DNA of 64,000 bases from Theropithecus gelada (taxonomy: Eukaryota; Chordata; Mammalia; Primates; Cercopithecidae), in NCBI RefSeq assembly GCF_003255815.1, contig NC_037669.1, forward strand, positions 126,717,552 to 126,781,551, given 5' to 3'. A program made the translations under genes and the position numbers. Every line of letters begins with the position of its first letter. The stretch's first letter is position 1. This document shows positions 47,652 through 58,108 of the stretch, piece after piece. Below the pieces are notes generated by a model. It saw nothing but the letters and a program-made list of their open reading frames with translations, was not told where the DNA came from and did not search any database.

Positions 47652-47772
47652 TGTAGAAAAGGGGGTCTCACTGTGTTGCCCAGGCTGGTCTTAGACTCCT
47701 GAGCTCAAGTAATCCTCCTGCCTCAGTCTCCAAAAAAGCTGATTATAGCCTTGAGCTACTGCACCTGGTTGA
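47652..47772 (-). mobile_element. Alu/FLAM fragment (one arm)
   Basis: About 120 bases with 'ctcactgtgttgcccaggctggtct', 'ctcaagtaatcctcctgcctcag' and 'ttgagctactgcacctgg': the 5' half of an Alu/FLAM in reverse orientation, well diverged. Confidence 0.85.
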
Positions 47773-48310
47773 TTATGTGCAATTTTAAAGGCAATTTATA
47801 TGAAAGAAACTACTAATAACTCTCTCTGTTATATAACATATCACATTCCATTTTGATAGTTTAAAGATGTTTGAAGATTGAATATTTGGGTGATAGTAAT
47901 ACTATTTTAAGAGCAAATACTGGTAATATTAGTAGATGTTGGATATGAGGAGAATTGACTTTGACACAAGAATATTTCAGTGTTGATAAGAGTATAATGA
48001 CTTATTAGGACAAGGCACCATTCAAATTATTCAAACTGGTTAATATGGTGTTTTCAGGAATACTTTTTTAAATTGAAACCATTAAGTTTTTAGAACAAAA
48101 CAAAATGCTTTATTTTTGAAGGAGTTTTTATGTGAAGACAAGAGAAACGTCATAATAGGTCTCCTCATCAGCTACGAAAGTCTGTACAACTATCCATGGC
48201 CCTTGGATAAATGAGAATTTAATCAAGATTAGTAGGCATCATTTCCCACAACATCTTTATACAAAATTTACTTCCACACATAAATTGCTCATATTTATCT
48301 TAAATTGTGC
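47773..48310. other. No gene seen
   Basis: AT-rich, unassigned sequence. Confidence 0.5.
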
Positions 48311-48352
48311 TTCTATACATATATACATACACATATATACACACACACTATA
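48311..48352. repeat. TA/CA-rich simple repeat
   Basis: ATACATATATACATACACAT and CACACACAC tracts that end where duplication copy 2 begins. Confidence 0.9.
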
Positions 48353-48356
48353 TACT

Positions 48357-48473
48357 TTGAGCTCCCCGGGCCTCGATTTACATCCCTGAGTGAAATCTAT
48401 TCACTTGAAATGATAAACATTTTTAAGCAATCTTCATGCTCAAATGGTCATGAAATTGAGGGGGCTTTTGGGT
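48357..48473 (+). repeat. Direct duplication, copy 2, inside a microsatellite
   Basis: About 117 bases, ~94% identical to 45841-45952. Compared with copy 1 it has GGGCC inserted after GCTCCCC. Alternating pyrimidine/purine simple repeats lie directly on both sides (48311-48352 and 48473-48682). Confidence 0.92.
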
Positions 48474-48682
48474 ATATATATACACATATATACATATACA
48501 TATATGTATATGTGTATGTATATATGTATACATATATGTATATATGTGTGTATATATGTATACATATATACATGTATGTATACGTGTATGTATATATGTA
48601 CATATATGTGTGTATGTACATATAGGTATGTGTATGTATATGTATGTACATATATGTATACGTGTGTGTGTATATATATATT
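48473..48682. repeat. Long (TATG/TATA/TACA)n microsatellite
   Basis: About 210 bases of alternating purine-pyrimidine sequence (TATATGTA, TGTATACA, TGTGTGTA variants). Open frames here (Tyr/Ile/Cys/Met/His/Thr-rich) on both strands are artefacts of the repeat. Confidence 0.97.
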
Positions 48683-50151
48683 TTTTCTTTCCTAATGGCC
48701 ATTGTTATAAAGACATCCACAGGCTAACTTAAGAGCTCATAGAGATTTTAGGATTCAACCACATTTAAGTATTTGCAGGACTGAGGAAGACTTCATACCA
48801 TATATCCATATATTTCAATATGTAAGTAATGCTAACAAGTTATTAAATAAAACATTCATTCTGCCTTGGTAAATATGTTAATTATACAAAATTTAAAAAT
48901 ATGTACATGTACTATGACTTAAAACATGAATTTATCAAAGTTAAGTATATTTAATTATTTTGATTCTGCTGACACCCATGTCAAAGCAAAAATTACACTG
49001 GGCAAAGTTAAACAGGCAAGGAAAAATGTATTCAAGGCTAATGCATTAAGAGAGAGAGACTGCAACCTGAATTCCACTCCACTGAAACAGAGGCCTGGAG
49101 AGTTTTAAAGACCTAAGGTAGGATGGGGAATAGGGAAGGATTGTAGGACATGTGTGTTTATTAAACGTAAACTTTCTCATATTGCCATAATAGAAAATAG
49201 TCTTATTAGTAAGAGAAAGTATCCACAGAAGATAGGCTCCTACTCACAGAGAATAAGAGATAAGCGTTCTATCTTCTTTCATAGTTATATTTCAAAGGCA
49301 TGGCTGTCATGTTCTTGAATAAGACAGTCCTGGATTATAAAATTGGCCAGAGGCTTTTTACAAAGGTTTACATCTCATAGGGGCAGAGAAAATTTATAAT
49401 AACAAGTTTTTAAAAGTAAATACTTCAAGAAAAGAGAAGGAAGAGACCTCTGAGATTATTTTATTTGGATTTAGATTTTGTAATGGTCAGGGTGAGGACA
49501 AGGTCTAGAGACGGGAAGAAATGTGACCATAGTTTAGTCAAGCTGAGGAAAACAGAATGCTTATTTTTGTTACTTTGATAAGTAATAAAATAAAAATATG
49601 CATTATTTATAAAATATTATATTTTTTTATTTATTTAGTCAAAATCAATATTAAAAATAATGCCCTTTAAAAAAGCCAAAAACAAGATATAACTGTGTTT
49701 GAAATATACAAATTGAATGTAAAATAAATTTAAAATTAAAAATAAACTATTATATATGTTTTTCTTCAAATGTTATATTAATATTAAAGGGAAAATACAT
49801 GTTATAGTTGAGTCATACTTTTTTATCTAAATAATTGAAATTGAATATTTAAAAGTGAATTTATAAAAACATAACTACGTATCTTTTAAAATATCTTGAT
49901 AAAAATGAAATGGCTTTACTTACTATTCTAATGTTCAATGTCTCTATAGAAGGCTATGTTAAGAATTGGGACCATGTTTCTTGAATGTTTTATCCAGATC
50001 TATCCATCCAACTTTCAGAATATTGTGATTTATAAAATAGGGAAAAATGTTCCTCAGCCATTTTGTACAAAGGATTCTCAATTCCTTCAGACAAACTGGA
50101 ACACAAAAGTAAGCAAGCAAATGGACATTAATCTCAACTGAGAAGTGATAC
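48683..50151. other. No gene seen
   Basis: The segment 49010-49110 is less AT-rich and could be an unnamed old repeat. The rest is AT-rich and unassigned. Confidence 0.45.
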
Positions 50152-50262
50152 AGTTGAACCTCAGTATCCCTGGATTTTGCATTTGAGCATTCAGTTGACC
50201 ATGGATTGAAAACTCATGGATACAGAGGACCAACTGAACTGAAAAAAAATAACTGAACAGAA
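50152..50262 (+). mobile_element. Tigger/MER2-like DNA transposon fragment
   Basis: 'acagttgaacctcagtatccctggattttgcattt' and 'ccatggattgaaaactcatgg' match the terminal region of Tigger-related MITEs, which begin CAGTTG(G/A)CCCTC. Only one end is present. Confidence 0.65.
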
Positions 50263-51240
50263 AATCAGCTACAACAGCACTAGTATGTGTATAACTGGAG
50301 TTTCTGAAGGAGCTGGAGAGGACTAGAGGAAAAAATATTTGAAATAACTGTGGCTGAAAATTTTCATTTTAAAATTACATCATTGTGGTTTTGTTTTTGT
50401 TTGCAATAATCTATTTTTATCCATGAAACTGAGAAAAACTATTTGATAATGAATTTATCTTTTACTTGTTTCTGTAATTCAGATCCTCCACATTCACAAG
50501 CAGTGTCTGATTCCAGGCTCAGTAGCAGCACAACCCACAGATTTTCATGCTTTGGGATTATCACCTTTGGCTTTCAGGGTGTGAATCTGCATGTTGGTAA
50601 TGATAGAGAATGTTTCCAATATATGATGTCCTTGAGCTCAGCACTGAATTTAAGTGTCATCTATATTTTCTTCAATGTATTTATTTCATATATGTGCTTG
50701 TGATATACAGGTTTCTTTAGAGTGTGAGGGCCACGATAGTGGTTCCTCTTACCAGTATCTATGCAGAGAGTTCATCCCAGACTAAATTCTATGAGGTATA
50801 GAATCACTATCACGGTACACTCTTAATTTTTTATTAAAACTTTAAAACATTTGCCTGAACTTTGTTCTAATGATACTGTAGTTTTGATAATAACAATGAA
50901 TTAAAAACTTGTGTGGATCTAACACAAATGTATGGGATACTATGTTCAATTACCTGAATGTTGAGAAATAAAAGCATTAATCTGTCTACATTTGGTTTAT
51001 ACCTTTATCGAATCCACATAGCATTCTTTGACCTATACAATTAAGACAAATAGCATGTTCCAATGAATGTTTCATTGCAATAATTCATATCTATCAGCCA
51101 ATTTCTACTTAGTGAGACTGTGTACTTGATAGAAATGCTAATATTTGTTAGAATAATGCTGCTGTTTTTCACAGGCTAAAAATATTAGGAATGGAATCAA
51201 AGAAGAGAAAAAGATGAAACTCAGAAATGAGAAACTAACT
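50263..51240. other. No gene seen
   Basis: Unassigned. An 86-codon open frame at 50443-50703 has no recognisable domain. Confidence 0.5.
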
Positions 51241-51476
51241 TTTTTTTTTTTTTTTTTTTTTTTTTTGAGATGGAGTCTCACTCTGTCACCCAGGCTGGAG
51301 TGCAGTGGACGATCTCGACTCACTGCAAGCTCTGCCTCCTGGGTTCATGCCATTCTCCTGCCTCACCCTCCCAAGTAGCTGGGACTACAGGCGCCCGCCA
51401 CCACACCTGGCTAATTTTTTTTTTTTTTTTTTGTATTTTTAGTAGAGACAGGGTTTCACAGTGTTAGCCAGGATGG
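51241..51476 (-). mobile_element. 5'-truncated AluY
   Basis: A T26 tail (51241-51266), then AluY sequence in reverse orientation up to 'gtgttagccaggatggt', where it stops about 60 bases short of the Alu 5' end. The linker between the arms has expanded to T18 (51414-51431). Confidence 0.94.
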
Positions 51477-51550
51477 TTATTTTTAAATTATAAATCAAAA
51501 ATAATGTTTATATCACTCCAAAACTTCATCGTTATCTAGTCATAGAAGGT

Positions 51551-51612
51551 TTTTTTTTGTTTTGTTTGTTTTGTTTTGTTTTGTTGTGTTTTGTTTTTTG
51601 TTTTTTTTTACA
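51551..51612. repeat. (TTTTG)n simple repeat, tail of an Alu-like fragment
   Basis: Repeated TTTTG/TTTG units next to the reverse-orientation Alu/FLAM fragment that follows. Confidence 0.92.
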
Positions 51613-51711
51613 GAGGTCTTGCTATATTGCTTAGGCTGGACTTGAATATGGGGCTCATGAAATCCCCCCACCTGTCTCAGCTTCACAAGTAGCTGGGCTG
51701 CAGTGGCTGGC
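51613..51711 (-). mobile_element. Alu/FLAM fragment (one arm)
   Basis: About 100 bases with 'gtcttgctatattgcttaggctgga', 'cccacctgtctcagctt' and 'caagtagctgggctgcag'. Old, truncated monomer. Confidence 0.8.
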
Positions 51712-52390
51712 TTATAAGATGATATTTTAGTAAACGACTGGACTGAGGGTTGTAAATGTCTCCATCAAACCAAAGTGAAATATTTGGCTCCAGTAAAATA
51801 TATTCATTTTAATTAAAAGTGTATGGCACAAATCCATTGTGAATACTTGAGCTATGTGTTAAAATATTCCTGGGCATACTAGTAATATGAAAAAGGCCAG
51901 CAAGAAAATTGGAACTAGAAGGTAAACAGAATCTCTGAGAATATTGCATCAAATTTGAGAACATTAAACTCTTACAAGGTAAGAATGTTTTTTGAGTAAA
52001 ACTGATACATCCTATAAACAAAAGTTTACTCTAAATCATATCCATGTATACAATATAAGAGGCTGTAGAGCCATTGACCACGAATTATCACAAGTAATAA
52101 GGCATAGTCCATTTCCCAATATTGAAGAATAAATTGTCTGTTACTTGCTTTCTTAGGCACACCAGCAGTCAAGGTGCTGGCATATGACATAAACCTCTGC
52201 AATCACTTACGCCTTTTGGAGTTGAAGATACAAAAAGTAATAAGTCTGAGGAAGCTATTCTCCTGAGGTCTGTACCAGGGAAGGCAGCTATATCTACATT
52301 CAGGTGGCAGTACTGGAAATGATTTGAGCAATGCTCTCAGTATGCAGAGCTGGTGGAATCAGAGATGCATATTGAAGTGTCTGTACTGAA
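51712..52390. other. No gene seen
   Basis: Unassigned. The part 52140-52390 is less AT-rich. Confidence 0.45.
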
Positions 52391-52774
52391 TGACAGCTAC
52401 GGTCTGAATGTATCCCCCAAAATTCATGCATTGGGAACTTAATGCCCAACGCAACAGTGTTGGGAGGTGGGGTCTAATAAGGGGTGAATAGGTCATGAGG
52501 GGTCTGCCCTCATGAATGAATGTATGTTGTTGTCTCATGAGTGTAGTCATCACAGTAGTGGGCTTTTTCTAAAAGGAAGTTTGGCTTCCTCTTGCTCTCT
52601 GGCTCTCTTAGCCTTTAGCCTTGTACCATGGGATGATGCATCAAGAAGGCCCTCATCAAATTTGGGCATCCCTATTTTGGAATTATCATGCTACACAACT
52701 GTAAGAAATATTTTTTTAAATAAATTACCCAATCTATGATATTCTATTATAACAGAACAAAATGGACTAACACA
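52391..52774 (+). mobile_element. MaLR LTR (MLT1/MST type), near full length
   Basis: A forward-strand LTR: 'acggtctgaatgtatcccccaaaattcatgcattggg', 'caacagtgttgggaggtggggtctaataagg', 'atcaagaaggccctcatcaa', 'ttataacagaacaaaatggactaacaca'. About 384 bases. No partner LTR is seen, so it is a solo LTR. Confidence 0.85.
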
Positions 52775-53390
52775 AGAACATTATTAGCAAAAGAGCATTT
52801 GTGCATTTATTATGTGATATAACCAACTTTTGACATTACCCTTGGCTACATCGCCTCTGAAGTTGATTCCAGAGATCCCCCATAACTTGTATGAGCTATC
52901 AAGATTTTTATCTGAATTTCCTTTCTGCTTAAATTAGCCAAAACCAATATCTGATACTTGCAATTAATAATCCTGATGAATGTAGGACACAGATTAATTA
53001 AAATACTTAAAACACCGTCTTCTAAAAATAAAACTTTCCCATAGTTCAAAACTTTTTATGTCCTTAATTATATAAACAAATGGGATATACACTTATTATA
53101 TGTGACTTTCTATGGTAGAGATAACAATTTTTGAAGTACCTTGATTCTCATGCTTTATTGTAGTTATTCTTTTATTTTTAACTAGATTCTAACTGCTTAT
53201 TGACAACTGGAAATCATTTTCTCATGTGACTCCCTAAAGGGACCAGCTTTATTTCAAGTCAAAGCTGTTATAAAAACATCTTTGTAAAATTCTCTCTTTA
53301 TCTGTTGTTTATTTCATAATTGATATATTTCATTATATCATTATATCAATAACCAGTGAGTTTGCCATTGTTAGCATCCATTTATGTACA
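52775..53390. other. No gene seen
   Basis: AT-rich, unassigned sequence. Confidence 0.5.
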
Positions 53391-53617
53391 CAGTCTGCTT
53401 TCTGTATTTGCAGGTTTTGCACTCACAAATTTAACCACAGATGAAAAATCTTTATAAAAAATATAAAACAACAAAATAAATGTACATAGCATTTACATTG
53501 TATTGGGTGCTACAAGTAATCTAGAGATGATTTAAGGTTTATGTAAAAAACATGGACATTTCATACATTTTGTTATCCACAGGAGTCCTGTAACCAATTC
53601 TCTGTTAGAGATGACTG
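53391..53617 (+). mobile_element. Tigger-type MITE (MER2-like), internally deleted
   Basis: The core 'acatagcatttacattgtattgggtgctacaagtaatctagagatgattta' is characteristic. The ends CAGTC (53391) and GACTG (53613-53617) are inverted, with TA following. About 227 bases, shorter than MER2 (~345), so it is internally deleted. Confidence 0.75.
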
Positions 53618-55044
53618 TATACATTTGATATATCTATGTCAACATCCATCTAGCTGTCTATAAAGAGAGGACTTTTTTTGAAGTAAAATAAAGGAAAGAG
53701 GCTCTTTAAATATTTTTCAAGTCAAGTATCTTGAGGAATGAATTGAATTGTCCAGACAATGCCTCTACTTTATAAATAGTTCACTTTTTCTCCATGCCTA
53801 ACACCATGGGTACTTTATTTAAGACACCTAAAGCTATGGTTTTAAGCTTAAGATTTTGTCCTACAATTTGTGTTTAAGCACTAAATTCTTTTTTGTTTTT
53901 GTTTCCCAGCCTCAATTTCTTTCTTTGATAATTAGGTTTTCAATCTCTGTACCTCTGCCCTCTCCCCTTTCCCCTGTTCTTTGCATATGAAAGCTTGATT
54001 GCAAGGTTTTCCTGAACATAACTGTGGTTTTCCCCCCAAGCCGCTAGTTCTACTTTGCTCCCCACATCTTCAGGAAAGGCAGCCAGTGAGTTGTTCAGCT
54101 ATATCTGACCTTGATGCAGGTTTGCTGCATGCTGTACCTGGCCTGACACTCACTCCATGGGCTCCAGCCTGGGGGAGGAGATAATCTGACAAGAATAACT
54201 TAATAGCCAGAGGCAGCCTGCACACCAAATACATAGATGCCAGGACAGCAGAAATGCTAAGTTTACCGTAAGGGATGAGCAGCTTTTTCAAAGTGTCTAG
54301 CTGCAGGGAATTAAAGCTTCCAGATGGCAGAATGGCTGCTGATCTGCATCCAGACACTTACCCTGCAATTCCTTAAGACATAGCCCTATTTTCAGCAATT
54401 CTAACCTTAAATTCAAAAGACAGTCTTCTTTCCTTACCCACTTTACCTTTTATCTACCCTCGCAAAATGTGTAGGACATACTTATTTTTTTCTTTTCAAA
54501 TTTTAGGTGCAAACTGATACAAAAATAGTATGTGTAATTTAGGTTGGAAAATAATGAAATAGATCCAGAAGACAGAGAACTATTTACTCTCTCTCACACA
54601 CACACTTGAGTCAAATAGTGCAAATAATTATACCTGCCTAGGCTTCAGGTCATTCTTTTGAAAAAAAAAAATATTGTTTATAATATTCTGTGACAGAAAA
54701 AGTTACAGCTTATTGATTTAATAAAGAGCTACTGTAAAAAGTTATAAAATCCTAATGCAAAATATAGTAATGTCCTACGATCTCACCATCTGGAGATCAG
54801 ACTCTTGGCAACTTGAAACACAGACATGATTCCAAACTTAGAATAATTCAAAAAGGTTCTAGGTATTAAATATAGACTTCAGATGTCCCAGTCACTGTAC
54901 TTCCTTCATTAAAGATGCATTGAAACTATATTATAAGGCTTAAGAAAGTTGTTCATAAATGAAGACAAAAGTGAAATATTTTATTTCTAAACAAAACCAG
55001 GTACATATTAACAGGGCTCAGCAGTATATCATCTTTTATCTTAA
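53618..55044. other. No gene seen; GC-richer patch at 53999-54360
   Basis: Most of this stretch is AT-rich and unassigned. The patch 53999-54360 is clearly GC-richer and has overlapping short open frames on both strands (53999-54184 forward, 54070-54357 reverse), but shows no known domain. It may be an old repeat or a conserved element. Confidence 0.4.
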
Positions 55045-55599
55045 TAACCCATTGTTTCAGAACCATTTATTAGATAAGCTAATCTCTACTGATTTGTAAA
55101 ATCATCTCTGTCATAGATGAAATTCCTCTGAATGTGTGGGTCTGCTTCTAGGTTCTTTATTCTGTATCTTTGATCTATTTCTCTATGTTTATTTCATAAT
55201 AACATCGTTTTAATTCCTAAGCTTTATAGCATGTCTCTAAATTTGACAGAAAAATTTGCATATTTTATTTTGCAAATCATCTTGCCTATTCTTAGCCGTT
55301 TACTTTTATGTTACATTTAGGATACACTTCTTGAGTTCCTTTAAAAAGAAAACATGGGAGCTGCATTTCATGGTTTCTATGTATTGTGATGACCAAGGCA
55401 ATGAGACACTTGAAAAGTAAATGTTAAAAACACAAACACAAAAATGAGAATAAAACATTTTGTTGATGATACATTTTAAATTCCTGCTAAATAGAAATTA
55501 TCAAATTTTAAATGTTGATCTTGTATCCAGTTCACTTGTTCATCTTATACTAACATTTTAAAAGTTCTCATATAAAAATTAGAGTTTATTCTCCTTTTT
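55045..55599 (-). mobile_element. Old L1M ORF2 fragment (left piece)
   Basis: Reverse-strand L1M ORF2: 'aaccatttattagataagc', 'tgtgtgggtctgcttctaggttctttattctgt', 'gatctatttctctatg', then 'ttgatcttgtatccagttc' before the Alu. It continues after 55936. Confidence 0.75.
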
Positions 55600-55935
55600 C
55601 TTTTTTCTTTTTTTTTGGTATTTGTTTTGTTTTGTTTTTTTGAGATGGAGTCTGGCTCAGTAGCACAGGGTGGAGTGCAGTGGCTGGATCTCGGCTCACT
55701 GCAAGCTCCGCCTCCCGGGTTCACGCCATGCTCCTGCCTCAGCCTCTCGAGTAGCTGGGACTACATGCGCCCGCCCGCCACCATGCCCGGCTGTTTTTTG
55801 TATTTTTAGTAGAGATGGGGTTTCACCGTGTTAGCCCGTGTTAGCCCAGATGGTCTCGATTTCCTGACCTCGCGATCCGCCCTTCTCGGCCTCCCAAAGT
55901 GCTGTGATTACAAGCGTGAGCCACCGCGCCCGGCC
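55600..55935 (-). mobile_element. Young AluY with perfect target duplication
   Basis: A reverse-orientation AluY with a T/TTTG-rich tail. TATTCTCCTTTTT flanks it at 55587-55599 and 55936-55948 (13 of 13). It contains a 10-bp tandem duplication (CCGTGTTAGC twice, 55826-55845). It is inserted in an L1M. Confidence 0.97.
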
Positions 55936-56400
55936 TATTCTCCTTTTTATATTTATGTTTTCAACATTTACTTTTCTATTATTTCATTGCATTGCTCAGA
56001 ACAGTACATCATAGAAACCCTGAAATATGGCTTCCATGTCTTGCTCTTAAATTTAGTAGGAATTTATTCCATAGTATCTTTATTATTAGTCATGGTTTCT
56101 GTATATATTAGATGGCTTTAATTATGTTAATACAGTTCCCTTTGATTCAGTTTGCTAAGAAACTGTCTTTAATGCCATGAATGAGTACTGAATTATATTA
56201 GGTGCTTTTCTGCATGTATTGAGGTAATCTTTTTTAATGTCAGTTAATTTGATGTATTACATTGTCGGATTTTTGAACTATATTTCTATGCCATCAACAA
56301 TATTTGTTTCCATTTTTTGATTCCTTATTTTTGAACTATTATTTAGAATGTCTATATTTGAATAGTGAATGAGATTGAGATTATCTCTCTATCTCTGTAT
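55936..56400 (-). mobile_element. Old L1M ORF2 fragment (right piece)
   Basis: Continues 55045-55599 across the Alu: 'ttatttcattgcattgctcagaac', 'ttccctttgattcagtttgctaagaaactgtctttaatgccatgaatgagt', 'gcttttctgcatgtattgaggtaatc', 'tttgatgtattacattg'. The right limit is approximate. Confidence 0.75.
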
Positions 56401-57439
56401 TTATTTGGGGCTTAATTAGCTTAGGACAATCAGGGATAAACCTGTAGTTTAAGAATGCCAGGGATGATGACTTATAAAAGAAATCAAAGTCTAAACCCAC
56501 CATGGACATCTCACGAAAAACTGGAAAACATAAAGTAATTATGAGACTTTGGAGAAAAGTTGAATTTATGTAAGATTTAAATGTAGTGTTTTAATTGGTT
56601 CAAATCAAAGTAGGGCTGTTTGTAAAGGTGTCAACGTGAACATGGGACTGCAAGGGGAACCCAGTCTTGTATTCCTTTGAAAACTACAAACTAATGATGA
56701 ACGTGAAATGCTGTGTTCATAAACCCCTTATCTGACATTCTCCAACAGGACTGGAAATCAAGACTGCTTCTCTGTGTCAAAGCCCCAAGTAGATCCCCCA
56801 GGTAAGACTAAGATAGTGCATTTACACTGATACAATTTTAAACAACAGAGTTTCTGGTAGTCTTCCATTTTGGAAATAGAGAACACAATTTTGCTATAAA
56901 TAAGAAAGAAGTAGTCACTCGAAGGTATTGCTATGATTCTTTAAAGTTGCTGATTGATCTTGACAAAAAAAAAAAAAAAAGTTTCTTATTAACTCAGTAG
57001 CTAGCTTTATCTTCACCTGTCATTCCAGCCTGATTAATGCTAGAGCAGATTTTGTGCTCTCCCATTTGCAACTGATTACCTGTGTCTGTCTCCACTTCTC
57101 AAATATATTTGTATTTATACATGTATACAAACATGCATACATTTATACATCAACACATACGTACACTGGTAATAATACATTTATATTATAGACTAATGAG
57201 ATAGTATAATTCACAGACTAACAGTCTCACACAGACACAAACACACACATAATAATTTTATACTTTTACTGTTCCTGCTTGTTTTAATACCAAATATTTA
57301 ATTGTCTGCAAAGTTCAGTTATGCAGATGTCCCACTTTAGGAAAGTGTAATCATCCAAATTGTTAACAACGTGCGTGCCGTCGTTCCATTTTTTGTTATC
57401 AATGTTATAGTTTCAAGAATACAGATATGTGTAGAAGAT
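56401..57439. other. No gene seen
   Basis: Unassigned. An A16 run lies near 56964-56980 and short ATACA/CACA tracts lie at 57115-57250. Confidence 0.45.
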
Positions 57440-57700
57440 AATCTAATAAAATAAAACCTCCTGTGGCCCTACTCACACACTTCAAAAAATATTGTCATTT
57501 TGCTAAATATGCTTCATATTTGCTTTTCATTGAGGAACACAGTGTTACAGACATCGTTATTATCTCCTAATCCTAATCTCCTCTACCCCTCCCTACCCAT
57601 TGTTATCAACTGAATTTTAGTTATGCACAAATACATAAACAGAGTAAAATATATACAAATATATAAATATAATTAAAATGAACAATCACTGAAAAACAAA
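57440..57700. mobile_element. Possible L1M 3'UTR fragment
   Basis: 'catatttgcttttcattgaggaacacagtgttacagaca' and 'ctcctctacccctccctaccca' resemble an L1M 3' region. Orientation is not assigned. CA tracts follow at 57708-57742. Confidence 0.45.
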
Positions 57701-57797
57701 AATAATACATACACACACACCTATATATCCACACACACACAGATATATTATTTGTTTTTCAATGATTCATTTTCATTTCCATGATAAGTAATTGATT

Positions 57798-58108
57798 GCT
57801 GTTGTTGTTGTTGTTTTAGACAGAGTCTTGCTCTGTCTGTCACCTAGGCTGGAGTGCAATGGCATGATTTCAGCTCACTACAATCTCTGCCTCTCGGGTT
57901 CAAGAGATTGTCCTACCTCAGCCTCCCAAGTAGCCAGGATTACAGGTGTGAACCCATGCTTGGCTATTTTTTTTTTCTTTTTTTTTTAAGTAGAGATGGG
58001 GTTTCCCCATGTTGGTCAGACTGCTCTCAAACTCCTGACCTCAGGTGATACACCCACCTCAGTCTCCTAAAGTGCTGAGATTACAAGCTTGAGCCACAGC
58101 ACCCGGCC
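57798..58108 (-). mobile_element. Alu (AluS/J-like) with (TTG)n tail
   Basis: A (GTT)n tail (57798-57818), then both Alu arms in reverse orientation, ending CAGCACCCGGCC. It has many substitutions and a T9/C/T10 expanded linker at 57967-57986. Confidence 0.94.

Noticed and set aside
48305..48732. Several overlapping open frames rich in Tyr, Ile, Cys, Met, His and Thr on both strands
   Set aside because: They are translations of the alternating TA/TG/CA microsatellite, not genes.
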